64,000 bases of DNA from Ignatzschineria cameli (GCF_003121895.1 NZ_QEWW01000001.1:186001-250000), one strand, 5' to 3'. Positions 1 through 9,235 are shown, counted from the first letter of the stretch. Notes: a model not told the origin generated them from the sequence alone. Numbers and translations are program-made.

Positions 1-22
1 ATTATAGAATATGTGTAACCGT

Positions 23-52
23 AAGAGCGTGATAGGGATATCGCGCTCTTTT
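23..52 (+). terminator. Rho-independent terminator of an upstream, off-window gene
   Basis: A 12-bp stem (23-34 with 39-50, one G-U wobble) around a GGGA loop is followed by a short T run. It precedes nadE and probably ends a gene left of the window. The stretch 53-277 shows no other gene. Confidence 0.7.
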
Positions 53-277
53 GCAATGATAATGTTGCCGATTGATGTTGCCATTTTACGAAGAATAGAG
101 ACATTATAAAGAGCACAATATTATAAAGAGTATAGATAGGTTAAAGGGTTAGCGTGAGTTTTTAGCGATTCACCAATGAGTTGCTAGTAGATGCTGGCTA
201 AATAGTAGTTGAGAGATAATCATTGCCCGCAGCTACTGTTTATTTCCCCTATCTTTGATGAGAAAAAGAGATCGATT

Positions 278-1027
278 ATGAAATATTTAGAAAATTATAT
301 TATTGAATTAGAGAATTGGTTAGAGGCGGAGCTTCATTATCGTCAGGCTGAAAATTTTATCTTCGGTGTTAGTGGTGGCGTCGACTCTGCCGTGATTGCT
401 TTTCTCTTAAAGCGCCGCTTTGCAGATCGTTCATTAGGGGTGATGATGCCCTCACATAGCCATCCAGATGACCTTCATGATGCAAAATTGGTGATGACAG
501 AATCAGGGCTCCCTTACCATATTGTCGATTTAACAGAGACCCATAATCAACTGATGCAAGCGGTGGGAAATAATTACAATCATACGGGAGATTTAGCCAA
601 AGACCGGGTGATTTCTGGTAATAGTAGCGCAAGATTACGCATGACAACCCTCTATCTTATCGCGCAGACCCAAAATGGTGTTGTGGTAGGAACAGATAAC
701 GCTGTTGAGTGGTATACCGGTTATTTTACAAAGTTTGGCGACGGTGGTGTTGATATTGCGCCACTTATTCATCTCGATAAAGAGGAGATTTTTCAAATAG
801 CAGAGAGGTTAGGTGTTCCACAAAAAATTATTGATAAAAAGCCTTCTGCCGGATTGTGGGAAGCGCAGACCGATGAAGATGAGATGGGAGTAACTTACCA
901 AGCACTCAATCGCCATTTAAGAGGGGAGAGTGTTACAGAAGCAGAGCTTGAACGGATTCGCTATTGGCATGAGCGTTCGCACCATAAACGGGCAATGCCA
1001 CGGATTCCAGCAAAACCACAACGTTAA
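278..1027 (+). CDS. nadE: NH3-dependent NAD+ synthetase
   Basis: Converts deamido-NAD+ to NAD+ using ATP and ammonia in the cytoplasm, the last step of NAD synthesis. The PP-loop SGGVDSA is near residue 31 and a second conserved block (GTDNAVEWYTGYFTKFGDGG) lies mid-protein. At 249 residues there is no glutamine amidotransferase domain, so it is the short ammonia-dependent type. The open frame extends upstream to about 209, but the ATG at 278 starts the conserved fold and has a purine-rich stretch before it. The metallophosphoesterase gene follows after 14 bases and may be cotranscribed. Confidence 0.93.
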   Translation: MKYLENYIIELENWLEAELHYRQAENFIFGVSGGVDSAVIAFLLKRRFADRSLGVMMPSHSHPDDLHDAKLVMTESGLPYHIVDLTETHNQLMQAVGNNYNHTGDLAKDRVISGNSSARLRMTTLYLIAQTQNGVVVGTDNAVEWYTGYFTKFGDGGVDIAPLIHLDKEEIFQIAERLGVPQKIIDKKPSAGLWEAQTDEDEMGVTYQALNRHLRGESVTEAELERIRYWHERSHHKRAMPRIPAKPQR

Positions 1028-1041
1028 AGGGTTAAGAATTG

Positions 1042-2262
1042 ATGATCTTTGCAGTCATTATGGTGCTCTATCTCTCGATACAGGGCTATATTCTGTGGCG
1101 TTACTATCAGCTGTTGCCGCAGCGCCGTATCATTAAAATATTGGGAGCGATTGCAGCATTACTCTTAACGGTTAGTATGCCGTTAGTTCTTCTTTTCGGG
1201 CGCTCACTTCCGGGTGAAATTGTTCGGCCACTCTATCTTGTTGGGGCAACATGGATGGTGGGGTTAATCTACTTTCTTATCCCCGTTCTTAGTTTAGATC
1301 TCTTTCGACTTCTCAACCGTTTGGGTCGCTGGATCGCACCGGAGAAAATAGAGGCTTTTCGTCTTGGCAATGGTAAGTTGTTTCTCACGCTCGCACTCTT
1401 TTATCTTATCTTTTTTACGATAGGTAACAGGGTGTATGAAGAGAAAGCACGCCGAGAATATTTCTTCAATTTAGAGAATCTACAAGTGATCGATGAAACA
1501 GCGTGTCGCTTGCCGGAAAAGGGCGGAGAGATCGATTCTATTCATCCTATTAAGATCATTATGGTAAGTGATCTCCATTTAGGTCATACCATTCAAGGTG
1601 ATGAGTTAAAGCGTTGGGTGGCGATGTTAAATGAGGAGGCGGCAGATTATCTCTTTATTGCCGGCGATCTGATCGATAATGATCTTAGACCCCTCTACGA
1701 TGAGCAGATGGCGCAGATCTTAGCAGAGCTATCGGTAACTCAAGGCGTCTATGCTGTTTTAGGCAATCATGAGTATATTGCCGGTGTGGAGCAGAGTATC
1801 CCTTTCTTTGCTAAAAGTGGGATAACGCTTCTACGCGATGAGGTAATCGAGTTGCCGGAAGGTATTCTTCTGATGGGGCGTGATGATAAGATGAATCGTC
1901 AGCGTGCTTCTCTCTTATCGCTATTAGAGAAGGTTGATCAAATAGATTCCTCTCGCCCTTTGATTATCTTAGATCATCAACCAGGAGATATTGTCGGAAG
2001 AGTCAGATCAAGGCAGAATGCAGGCCCCTTTTTACAACTTTCAGGTCATACCCATGATGGGCAGGTTTGGCCCTATATGTATGCAACAGATTATCTCCAT
2101 AAGATCTCTTCAGGCTTGAGCACTTTTGGAAAGGATCATTTTCTAATTAGCTCCGGCTTAGGTGTCTGGGGCGGGAAATTTAGGGTAGGAACCCGGTCTG
2201 AATATGTTGTGATTAATCTCTGTTCTTCAGAAGCGGTGGAAGCGTCTCAGCTTAAAGATTGA
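1042..2262 (+). CDS. Membrane metallophosphoesterase (YkuE/YaeI-like)
   Basis: Calcineurin-like phosphoesterase anchored to the inner membrane. About four hydrophobic segments occupy the first ~140 residues. The metal-binding motifs then follow in the expected order: SDLHLGH, GDLIDND, GNHEY and GHTHDGQ. Relatives with this layout are proposed to act on lipid-linked or cell-envelope phosphoesters; the substrate here is unknown. A TTG at 1039 lies directly before the ATG; the ATG is preferred. It follows nadE closely on the same strand. Confidence 0.85.
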   Translation: MIFAVIMVLYLSIQGYILWRYYQLLPQRRIIKILGAIAALLLTVSMPLVLLFGRSLPGEIVRPLYLVGATWMVGLIYFLIPVLSLDLFRLLNRLGRWIAPEKIEAFRLGNGKLFLTLALFYLIFFTIGNRVYEEKARREYFFNLENLQVIDETACRLPEKGGEIDSIHPIKIIMVSDLHLGHTIQGDELKRWVAMLNEEAADYLFIAGDLIDNDLRPLYDEQMAQILAELSVTQGVYAVLGNHEYIAGVEQSIPFFAKSGITLLRDEVIELPEGILLMGRDDKMNRQRASLLSLLEKVDQIDSSRPLIILDHQPGDIVGRVRSRQNAGPFLQLSGHTHDGQVWPYMYATDYLHKISSGLSTFGKDHFLISSGLGVWGGKFRVGTRSEYVVINLCSSEAVEASQLKD

Positions 2263-2455
2263 TTCTGTTCTATTGAGATGTCACTCATGTCGCTCATCTT
2301 TTCTTAAGAGGTGTCAAGATCTCAAGCAGCATCCTATCAAGATTTTATCAATATGTTATCGCTCTTATGAAGAGGTTGTTCTCTTTTGAGGCGTTTTTTT
2401 TGGGGGGTCGGAGAGGGAAGAGGAATCGTTTTTATGATGCATCTCTTAAAAAGGT

Positions 2456-2484
2456 TTGACAATTATCAAAAACCATTCTATAAC
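2456..2484 (+). promoter_or_regulatory. Sigma70 promoter of the trp operon
   Basis: A perfect -35 TTGACA (2456-2461) is separated by exactly 17 bp from a -10 TATAAC (2479-2484). It lies about 165 bp upstream of the trpL start codon, so the transcript would carry the repeat tract and the attenuator. I saw no convincing TrpR operator overlapping it. Confidence 0.75.
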
Positions 2485-2535
2485 TTTAAAGGAATCAAAA
2501 ATAAAGAGTTATCTGCAAAGCGCAATAAATGTATT

Positions 2536-2579
2536 AAAAGTACAAAAAGTACAAAAAGTACAAAAAGTACAAAAAGTAC
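2536..2579 (+). repeat. 9-bp tandem repeat in the trp leader
   Basis: Unit AAAAAGTAC occurs four times in perfect tandem at 2544-2579, preceded by an eight-base partial copy. It lies between the trp promoter and trpL, so it is in the untranslated leader. Copy number could vary by slippage. Confidence 0.9.
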
Positions 2580-2649
2580 TAAAAAGACTAATCGCTGAAT
2601 CAGCTAGAGATGCAGTGTAACTTCAAATATAAAAGAGGAATTTATACAG

Positions 2650-2733
2650 ATGTTTGGACAAAACTTTTTCTATAACTATTGGTGGCACAGCTCGCAATTG
2701 CGGGAGGTATCTGTGTGCCTAAGAGAAAGATAG
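2650..2733 (+). CDS. trpL: trp operon leader peptide with tandem Trp codons
   Basis: A 27-residue reading frame beginning MFGQNFFYNYWWHSSQ and ending at TAG 2731, preceded by an AGAGG ribosome site. Adjacent TGG codons at 2680-2685 are the Trp sensor. The second Trp codon enters the 5' arm of the first attenuator hairpin, as classical ribosome-mediated attenuation requires. The frame also has aromatic codons (Phe, Tyr) just before the Trp pair. It is too short for ordinary gene calls. Confidence 0.9.
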   Translation: MFGQNFFYNYWWHSSQLREVSVCLRER

Positions 2734-2783
2734 AAGCTTTTAGCCAGAGATCAGAATAACCCGCACACGCTGCGGGTTTTTTT
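2684..2783 (+). promoter_or_regulatory. trp attenuator (alternative 1:2, 2:3, 3:4 hairpins)
   Basis: Four segments can be assigned by complementarity. 1:2 pause hairpin: GGCACA (2684-2689) with TGTGCC (2714-2719). 2:3 antiterminator: GTGTGC (2713-2718) with GCACAC (2763-2768); TGCGGG (2699-2704) could also pair with CCCGCA (2760-2765). 3:4 terminator: CCCGCA (2760-2765) with TGCGGG (2771-2776), followed by seven Ts (2777-2783). A ribosome stalled at the Trp codons would mask segment 1 and favour 2:3, giving readthrough into trpD. Confidence 0.88.
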
Positions 2784-2909
2784 ATGCCTAGAGAAATCGC
2801 AATAAGATCCGCAGCTGAAATATTAGTAATCAGTGCAGTTGATAAAACAGTAGATGCAAGCAGAAGTTTAAGAGATCAGATTTTAACGCGATAACGATAG
2901 GATAAAACC

Positions 2910-3986
2910 ATGACAGATAGAACGAATACTTCATTAAAACCGATTTTTCAAAGACTCTATAGTGGTGAGAGATTATCTCAAGAGGAGAGCCATCAACTCT
3001 TTAGTGCCATTGTAAGAGGTGAAGTGAGCGAGGCACTTTTGGGAGCCGCATTAATCTCGATGAAGTTACGAGGTGAAACTCCTGCTGAAGTTGCCGGAGC
3101 TGCTAGCGCCTTCTTAAGTGAAGCAAAATATTTTGATACTCCCGATTATCCCTTTGCCGATATTGTCGGAACCGGCGGTGATGGCCTTAATACCGTCAAT
3201 ATCTCAACAGCAAGTGCTCTAGTGGGTGCAAGTTGTGGTGCAATCGTTGCAAAACATGGAAATCGTAGTGTCTCTAGCTTAACCGGTTCCTCTGATCTAT
3301 TACAGGCGTTAGGAGTAGATCTCTATAAGAGTCCTGAAGAGGCACGCACTGCATTAGATCAAGCGCGCATCACTTTCCTCTTTGCTCCCCACTATCATGG
3401 TGGCTTTAAGTATGCGGCGAAGACAAGAGGCGAATTAAAAACACGTACAATATTCAATCTTTTAGGGCCATTAACAAATCCCGCACGTCCTAAGCGAGCC
3501 GTAATGGGGGTATATCATGCTGACTTAACGGAGCTGATGGCAGAGACGGCAAAACTTTTGGGGTATGAGCATGTTTTAGTTGTTCACGGTGGTGGTATGG
3601 ATGAAGCAGCACTTCATGCGCCGACCAAGGTAACAGAACTTCGTGATGGATTGATTGAGACCTACTCGCTCACTCCCGCAGATTTTGGTTTAAATGAGCA
3701 TCCTCTCTCTGCCATTCGTGGGGGAGATGCCTTAGAGAATCGTAAGACTCTTTTAACAATGTTGCATGGAGCAGCTCCTGAAGCGCATCGTCATGCTGTT
3801 GCTATCAATGTGGCGCTTCTTCTCAAGCTCTTTGGTTATGAGAATTTAAAAGAGAATGCTGAAAATGCCTTAACTGCAATCGATGAGCGAAGAGCGCTAG
3901 CGCTTTTAGAGAAGATGACCGGTAATCAGTTCACACAAACCGGTGAGATCATCACCTCAACGCAAGGCATTCAACGCTTGGCATAA
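2910..3986 (+). CDS. trpD: Anthranilate phosphoribosyltransferase
   Basis: Transfers the phosphoribosyl group of PRPP to anthranilate, the second step of tryptophan synthesis. At 358 residues it is slightly longer than usual (~330-345). The PRPP/anthranilate signatures DIVGTGGDG, NISTASA and KHGNRSVSS are present, and FNLLGPLTNPA lies in the middle. It is a stand-alone TrpD, not fused to TrpG as in enterics. It is the first structural gene after the attenuator; trpE and trpG are not upstream. Confidence 0.95.
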   Translation: MTDRTNTSLKPIFQRLYSGERLSQEESHQLFSAIVRGEVSEALLGAALISMKLRGETPAEVAGAASAFLSEAKYFDTPDYPFADIVGTGGDGLNTVNISTASALVGASCGAIVAKHGNRSVSSLTGSSDLLQALGVDLYKSPEEARTALDQARITFLFAPHYHGGFKYAAKTRGELKTRTIFNLLGPLTNPARPKRAVMGVYHADLTELMAETAKLLGYEHVLVVHGGGMDEAALHAPTKVTELRDGLIETYSLTPADFGLNEHPLSAIRGGDALENRKTLLTMLHGAAPEAHRHAVAINVALLLKLFGYENLKENAENALTAIDERRALALLEKMTGNQFTQTGEIITSTQGIQRLA

Positions 3987-4038
3987 ATAGCGCTGTAAGT
4001 CATTGCTATCAGATTCTAGATGTAGCACTAAATAACAC

Positions 4039-4068
4039 TAAACAAGATTAAACAATAATAAACAACAT
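4039..4068 (+). repeat. 10-bp imperfect tandem repeat between trpD and trpCF
   Basis: Three consecutive 10-bp units share the core TAAACAA, followed by another TAAAC. They lie in the 175-bp spacer before trpCF. No terminator hairpin with a T tail is seen, so the operon probably reads through. Confidence 0.7.
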
Positions 4069-4161
4069 TAAACTGAAAAAGTTGATCTAACAAATTGATT
4101 TAAAAACTGACTTAAGATGATCGCTTGAAAGAGTGAATTGAGAATAATAGAGAGGAACAAG

Positions 4162-5583
4162 ATGAGTGATACGGTATTAGGGAAGATTGTAAAAACAAGA
4201 CGTGAGGCGATTGCGCAATTATCACAAGAGATGCCATTAGCGCAATTTGAGGCAGATTTAACCCCTAGTGATCGAGATTTTTATCAAGCGATAGAAGCCC
4301 GCAGAGCAGAAGATCTTCCCGCCTATATTTTGGAGTGTAAGCGCTCTTCTCCCTCAAAAGGATTGATCTGTGAAACGTTTGATCTCCCTGCGATTGTTCA
4401 ATCTTATAATGCTTATGCAACAGCGATCTCCGTCTTAACAGAGCCTCAATACTTTGGGGGTGATTTTGCGAACTTAGCGCTAGCAAAGGCCGCATCTGAT
4501 CTACCGATTCTCTGTAAGGATTTTATCGTTGATGCCTATCAGATCTATTTAGCACGCCATTATGGAGCAGATGCTGTTCTCTTAATGCTCTCGGTGCTTC
4601 GAGATGATGAGTATCGTTATCTTGCCAATATTGCGCATACTTTAGGAATGGGCGTTTTAACAGAGGTCAATGATGAGGAGGAGGTCCGCCGAGCGCTAAA
4701 ATTACGAGCTAGAGTGATTGGTATCAATAATCGTGATCTGCGTGATCTTTCGATCGATCTTGGTAAAAGTGAGCGATTACGTGCATTGATGCCGGCAGAG
4801 CAGATTGTGATTAGTGAGTCAGGTATTCGTCACTATCACGATATTCGCAAGCTTTCCCAATTGGTAGATGGTTTCTTAATTGGAAGTCATCTTATGGGAA
4901 GTAGTGATCTTGATCGTGCATTGCATCAGCTATTAGTGGGGGGAGATAAAGTTTGTGGCTTAACCTCTATTGAGGATGCGCAAGCGGCTTATGATGCCGG
5001 GGCTCAATATGGTGGATTGATCTTTATTCTTACAAGTCCTCGTGGGGTGACTTATCGTCAAGCAAAGGAGATTACTCGTGCAGTCCCTTTAGAGTATATC
5101 GGTGTTTTTCAGAATGATGATATTGAGGCAATTCTCTTTATTGCAGAAGAGGTTGGACTTTCAGCAATTCAGCTCCACGGTAATGAACCTCAACACTATA
5201 TTGATGAGCTGCGTGCAAAATTGCCGAGTCATATCAAGATTATTAAAGCAATCAATATTCAAAAGGAGGAAAAACAGCTACCTTTTCTTGCTTATCAAGG
5301 GGTAGATCACTATCTCTTAGATGGTAAAAAAGGAGGAAGTGGAGAACCTTTCGATTGGACTATTCTGGAAGGAGCTGATCTCTCTAATCTCTTCTTAGCC
5401 GGCGGTCTCGATCATCATAATATTGTCGATGCGCTCTCTTTTCATCCATTAGGGGTCGATCTTAACTCGGGTGTTGAAGCGCAGCCGGGAAAGAAAGATG
5501 TTAAAAAGTTGCAGGAGATCTTCCAACTCATCGCCCAACATAAGCAGCCAATTAAAGTTGTACGTCAATCGCGGATAGAGTGA
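4162..5583 (+). CDS. trpCF: Bifunctional indole-3-glycerol phosphate synthase / phosphoribosylanthranilate isomerase
   Basis: Fusion of TrpC (about residues 1-255) and TrpF (about 258-450), carrying out the third and fourth steps after anthranilate. TrpC motifs: ECKRSSPSKG, LCKDFI, LTEVND and ISESGI. TrpF motifs: KVCGLTS near the junction, QLHGNE, and FLAGGLDH near the end. This is the same fusion order as the enterobacterial enzyme. The frame opens at a TTG eight codons upstream, but the ATG at 4162 has AGAGGAA before it and is the better start. The 183-bp spacer to trpB is purine-rich with AGATAGA-like repeats and no terminator. Confidence 0.95.
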   Translation: MSDTVLGKIVKTRREAIAQLSQEMPLAQFEADLTPSDRDFYQAIEARRAEDLPAYILECKRSSPSKGLICETFDLPAIVQSYNAYATAISVLTEPQYFGGDFANLALAKAASDLPILCKDFIVDAYQIYLARHYGADAVLLMLSVLRDDEYRYLANIAHTLGMGVLTEVNDEEEVRRALKLRARVIGINNRDLRDLSIDLGKSERLRALMPAEQIVISESGIRHYHDIRKLSQLVDGFLIGSHLMGSSDLDRALHQLLVGGDKVCGLTSIEDAQAAYDAGAQYGGLIFILTSPRGVTYRQAKEITRAVPLEYIGVFQNDDIEAILFIAEEVGLSAIQLHGNEPQHYIDELRAKLPSHIKIIKAINIQKEEKQLPFLAYQGVDHYLLDGKKGGSGEPFDWTILEGADLSNLFLAGGLDHHNIVDALSFHPLGVDLNSGVEAQPGKKDVKKLQEIFQLIAQHKQPIKVVRQSRIE

Positions 5584-5765
5584 TGAGTGTGAGGATCTAT
5601 AGGTGAGTGGCCCATTAAATGTGGGGTGGATCAGAGTAGATAGATCAGATAGGTCGGGCAGGTCAGATAAATGGGTCAGAACAGAATTGATAGATCTAGA
5701 CAGATACAGATATAGAAAACATATAGACAATAGATAGAAAACATAGAATAAATTAGGAGCGTAGC

Positions 5766-6950
5766 ATGAGAAAGTTAGATCCCTATTTTGGGGAGTTTGG
5801 TGGGCAATATGTACCGGAATTACTGATTCCCGCCCTCGATCAATTGGAAGCGGAGTTTATCAAAGCGCAGGATGATCCGGAATTTCAGCGGGAATTTATG
5901 GATCTTCTTAAAAATTATGCCGGTCGACCAACCGCATTAACGCTTTGTCGTAACTTAACGGCAGGTACAAAAAGCAAACTCTATCTCAAAAGAGAGGATC
6001 TACTCCATGGTGGAGCGCATAAGACAAATCAGGTCTTAGGGCAGGCGCTATTGGCAAAACGGATGGGAAAGAGTGAAATTATCGCTGAGACAGGTGCCGG
6101 GCAACATGGTGTTGCAACTGCATTAGCCTGTGCGCTCTTAAATATGAAGTGCCGAATCTATATGGGCGCTAAAGATATCGAGCGACAATCGCCAAATGTG
6201 TTTCGAATGGAGTTGATGGGAGCAGAGATTATTCCTGTTTCAAGTGGTTCGGGCACACTAAAAGATGCTTGTAATGAGGCATTGAGAGATTGGTCTGCTA
6301 GTTATAAAACAACTCACTATCTTTTGGGAACAGCCGCGGGCCCCCATCCTTTTCCAACTATCGTCAGAGAGTTTCAGAAGATGATTGGCGAAGAGACTAA
6401 AGCGGAGATTTTAGCAAGAGAAGGGCGTCTACCTGATGCTGTTTTAGCTTGTATCGGTGGTGGTTCTAATGCGATCGGCATGTTTACCGAGTTTATTCCC
6501 GATGCTTCAGTACGTCTAATCGGTGTTGAACCTGCCGGAAAAGGGATTGAGAGTGGTCAGCATGGCGCCTCATTAAAGCATGGAACGCCGGGAATCTACT
6601 TTGGAATGAAGTCTCATCTTATGCAGAGTGAAGAGGGGCAGATCAAAGGCTCATATTCGATCTCTGCAGGACTCGATTTTCCTTCTGTCGGGCCTCAGCA
6701 TGTTCACCTTCATGATATTGGTCGGGCAGAATATCACTCAGTAACGGATGAAGAGGCGCTCGATGCATTTCAACAATTAGCAAAACGAGAGGGGATTATT
6801 CCCGCCTTAGAATCTTCCCATGCACTCGCCTATGCCTTAAAGATGATCGCTGCAGAGCCGGAGAAGGAGCAGTTATTAGTGGTGAATCTTTCAGGCCGCG
6901 GGGATAAGGATATCTTTACAGTTCATAAAATTTTAGAAGGGAGAGCATAA
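5766..6950 (+). CDS. trpB: Tryptophan synthase beta subunit
   Basis: PLP-dependent condensation of indole with serine. The 394 residues match family length. The PLP lysine lies in [19 protein letters not shown] and LSGRGDKD are also present. It starts at ATG 5766 after TTAGGAGCG. Its stop codon is one base before the trpA ATG, a near-overlap that suggests translational coupling of the two subunits of the alpha2beta2 complex. Confidence 0.97.
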   Translation: MRKLDPYFGEFGGQYVPELLIPALDQLEAEFIKAQDDPEFQREFMDLLKNYAGRPTALTLCRNLTAGTKSKLYLKREDLLHGGAHKTNQVLGQALLAKRMGKSEIIAETGAGQHGVATALACALLNMKCRIYMGAKDIERQSPNVFRMELMGAEIIPVSSGSGTLKDACNEALRDWSASYKTTHYLLGTAAGPHPFPTIVREFQKMIGEETKAEILAREGRLPDAVLACIGGGSNAIGMFTEFIPDASVRLIGVEPAGKGIESGQHGASLKHGTPGIYFGMKSHLMQSEEGQIKGSYSISAGLDFPSVGPQHVHLHDIGRAEYHSVTDEEALDAFQQLAKREGIIPALESSHALAYALKMIAAEPEKEQLLVVNLSGRGDKDIFTVHKILEGRA

Positions 6951-6951
6951 A

Positions 6952-7788
6952 ATGGCGCGATATCAGCAACTATTTACCCAATTGAGTGCAAAAAAAGAGG
7001 GGGCTTTTATCCCATTTGTTGTATTAGGGGACCCCAATAGAGCGCTCTCGGCGAAAATATTATCTACATTGGTGGCATCAGGGGCAGATGCATTAGAGGT
7101 GAGTATTCCTTTTTCCGATCCCCTAGCCGATGGGCCTGAGATCCAAGGTGCCGTTTTACGAGCATTAGAGAATGGAGCAACGATTGAGAGCGCTTTCTCT
7201 CTTCTCTCTGAGGTGCGGGAAGCATCCCCTCAATTGCCGATCGGTTTATTGATGTATACCAATCTTATCTATGCATATGGTGTTGAAGCCTTCTATCGTC
7301 GCTGCAAGGAGATTGGGATCGATTCTGTTCTTGTGGCCGATCTGCCGCTAAGAGAGTCAGCCCCCTTTAATGTTATTGCAAAAGCGCAAGGTATAGCGCC
7401 AATCTTTATCTGTCCGCCCGATGCTACTGATGAGGCGATTGCCGGCATCGCCGAAGAGGGAAGAGGCTATACCTACCTTGTTTCTCGTGCGGGTGTTACC
7501 GGCATTGATCAAGCTTCAACATCGGTAGATAGCGATGATCTTCAACATAATATTGCTCGCTTAAAAGCTGCGAAAGCAGCACCTATTGTGCAAGGATTTG
7601 GGATCTCTACGCCAGCGCAGGCGCGTTACTATTTAGAGCAAGGCGTTGCCGGAGTGATTAGTGGTTCAGCAGTTACCCAAATTATTCGTGAAAATCTCGA
7701 TAATGAGACACTGATGTTGGAGAAACTTGCCGATTTTATTCGACAAATGAAGCAAGCAACAAAAGAGATTTCTTCAGGCGACTCTTAG
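6952..7788 (+). CDS. trpA: Tryptophan synthase alpha subunit
   Basis: Cleaves indole-3-glycerol phosphate to indole, which is channelled to TrpB. Typical TIM-barrel motifs: FVVLGDPN, EVSIPFSDPLADGPEIQ (catalytic Glu and Asp), LLMYTNL and YLVSRAGVTG. Length 278 is slightly over the usual 268. It is the last gene of the operon; no strong terminator is visible immediately after it. Confidence 0.97.
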   Translation: MARYQQLFTQLSAKKEGAFIPFVVLGDPNRALSAKILSTLVASGADALEVSIPFSDPLADGPEIQGAVLRALENGATIESAFSLLSEVREASPQLPIGLLMYTNLIYAYGVEAFYRRCKEIGIDSVLVADLPLRESAPFNVIAKAQGIAPIFICPPDATDEAIAGIAEEGRGYTYLVSRAGVTGIDQASTSVDSDDLQHNIARLKAAKAAPIVQGFGISTPAQARYYLEQGVAGVISGSAVTQIIRENLDNETLMLEKLADFIRQMKQATKEISSGDS

Positions 7789-7942
7789 AGAGACCACTCC
7801 TTGGATCGAGGTAGGACTAAATAGATGGCAGAGATAGGGGAAATGGAATAGAAGCTGACAGATATTCTTCTTTTAGCGTATAATTGATCCCTTAAAATTA
7901 AGCCGGTATTTATTAGCAAAAGTGAATAGAAAGGTTAAAAAA

Positions 7943-8176
7943 ATGCATAAGTGGATCTATTTTGTCATTGCAGCGCTTGTCGCGGTCTTTATCTATATGG
8001 TCAGTATGCCTTTTATTATGCTCTATCAGGATCACCAAGAGCCGATCGAAGAGGTTAATTACTATATTGCGGAAGAGGGACTTGAGGCGCATTACCATAA
8101 AGAGGTGGAGATGGCGAAAGGTCGAAGAGCAAGAAAAGCGGAAGCTGAGCAGGAAAAGGCAGCAGATACACAATAA
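7943..8176 (+). CDS. Small single-pass membrane protein, unknown function
   Basis: From the ATG at 7943 it encodes 77 residues: one hydrophobic segment (about residues 4-30) followed by a charged tail rich in Glu, Lys and Arg that is probably coiled or helical. The frame opens at a GTG (7922), but the ATG fits better. It lies 155 bp after trpA and before a strong terminator, so it may be the distal gene of the trp transcript or a separate unit. No family is recognised. Confidence 0.6.
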   Translation: MHKWIYFVIAALVAVFIYMVSMPFIMLYQDHQEPIEEVNYYIAEEGLEAHYHKEVEMAKGRRARKAEAEQEKAADTQ

Positions 8177-8313
8177 TGGCGTTTAAACAGCGCTAAAAAG
8201 CTGAGCTTTACCAGATTCTCTCTACAGTTTGCCAAAAGAGTTCGGCATGCTTATATAAAGAGATTAATGTAAAGAGATTGCTCTGAAAAAATCCGCACTA
8301 TCTATTGTTATTG

Positions 8314-8344
8314 AAGGTCACTATCATCGGTAGTGACCTTTTTT
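8314..8344 (+). terminator. Rho-independent terminator
   Basis: A perfect 10-bp stem AAGGTCACTA / TAGTGACCTT with a 7-nt loop is followed by TTTT. It ends the trp/small-membrane-protein transcript. The rest of the 8177-8500 spacer shows nothing else. Confidence 0.88.
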
Positions 8345-8500
8345 ATTCTCTTGTTATTCTCTTTTTAACCTTTTATTCTTAGGGTTCTCTTTATAGAGAT
8401 GTTTGGTAGATATTTAGATAGACATTTAGAAAGAAGGGGCTATTCTAAAAGAGACAACTATTGAGAAGAGTATCGATAAGATATCGATAGAGGAGTATTT

Positions 8501-9046
8501 ATGTTAGTACGAAATCAGACCATTTTAGTGCTTGTGGATGTGCAAGAGAAGTTACTACCGGTGATGCATCAATCGGAGAAGCTTCTAAAAAATCTTGAGA
8601 TTTTAGTTGAAGGGGCAACAATACTCGATATTCCAATTATCTGGTTAGAGCAGTATCCCAAGGGTTTAGGACCTACCGTTCCCTCTCTTAAAGCTTTGTT
8701 GCAAGCGGCAGAGATCTCTCCTTTAGAGAAGATGACCTTCAGTGGTGTTCCTCATCCCCAATTTCAAGCAATATTAGAGCAGCAACCGGAAGCACACTTT
8801 GTTGTTGCCGGTATTGAGACGCATGTCTGTGTCTATCAGACCGTTCGGGATCTATTGTTGTTAGATCGAGAGGTGGAAGTCGTCTCTGATGCAGTCGCCT
8901 CAAGAGTTGAGCCTAATATTGAATTAGGACTCAATAAGATGATTCAGTTAGGTGCAAATTTAACGAGTGTCGAGATGGTACTCTTTGAGCTTTTAGAGAG
9001 CGCAGAAGATGCTAAATTTAAAGAGATTAGTCGTTTGATTCGTTAA
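8501..9046 (+). CDS. Isochorismatase-family cysteine hydrolase
   Basis: 181-residue cytoplasmic hydrolase of the nicotinamidase/isochorismatase (YcaC-like) fold. The catalytic triad is visible: Asp in LVDVQ (residue ~13), Lys in EKMTFS and the nucleophile Cys in ETHVCVYQT. The cis-peptide-type GIETHVC block is conserved. The substrate cannot be told from sequence. It is monocistronic, with a strong start context (GAGGAGTATTT before ATG). Confidence 0.85.
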   Translation: MLVRNQTILVLVDVQEKLLPVMHQSEKLLKNLEILVEGATILDIPIIWLEQYPKGLGPTVPSLKALLQAAEISPLEKMTFSGVPHPQFQAILEQQPEAHFVVAGIETHVCVYQTVRDLLLLDREVEVVSDAVASRVEPNIELGLNKMIQLGANLTSVEMVLFELLESAEDAKFKEISRLIR

Positions 9047-9174
9047 GGGAGAAGAATCTTTTGATATCGTGATCTTAAGAGCACTCGTCATAATGAGTCG
9101 CCATCCATAAATAGAGTTCTCATTACTATAATTGACCACGACGATCTGCCTCTTTTTAATGTGATTTCTCCCTT
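9045..9174 (+). other. Long-range inverted repeat in the 3' flank of the isochorismatase gene
   Basis: AAGGGAGAA (9045-9053) overlaps the stop codon and is perfectly complementary to TTCTCCCTT (9166-9174) 112 nt downstream, which is followed by TTAAAT. A smaller hairpin (ACTC/GAGT) lies inside. It may be a structured 3' UTR or an extended terminator. Confidence 0.4.
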
Positions 9175-9235
9175 TTAAATGCTTCTGATACGCTTTTTAA
9201 ATAAGAGAGAGAAGATAGATCAATAAATACTATCG

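Noticed and set aside
2386-2598. 70-codon open frame with a Lys-Ser-Thr repeat tail
   Set aside because: It spans the trp promoter and its tail is only the 9-bp DNA repeat read in frame; no ribosome site.
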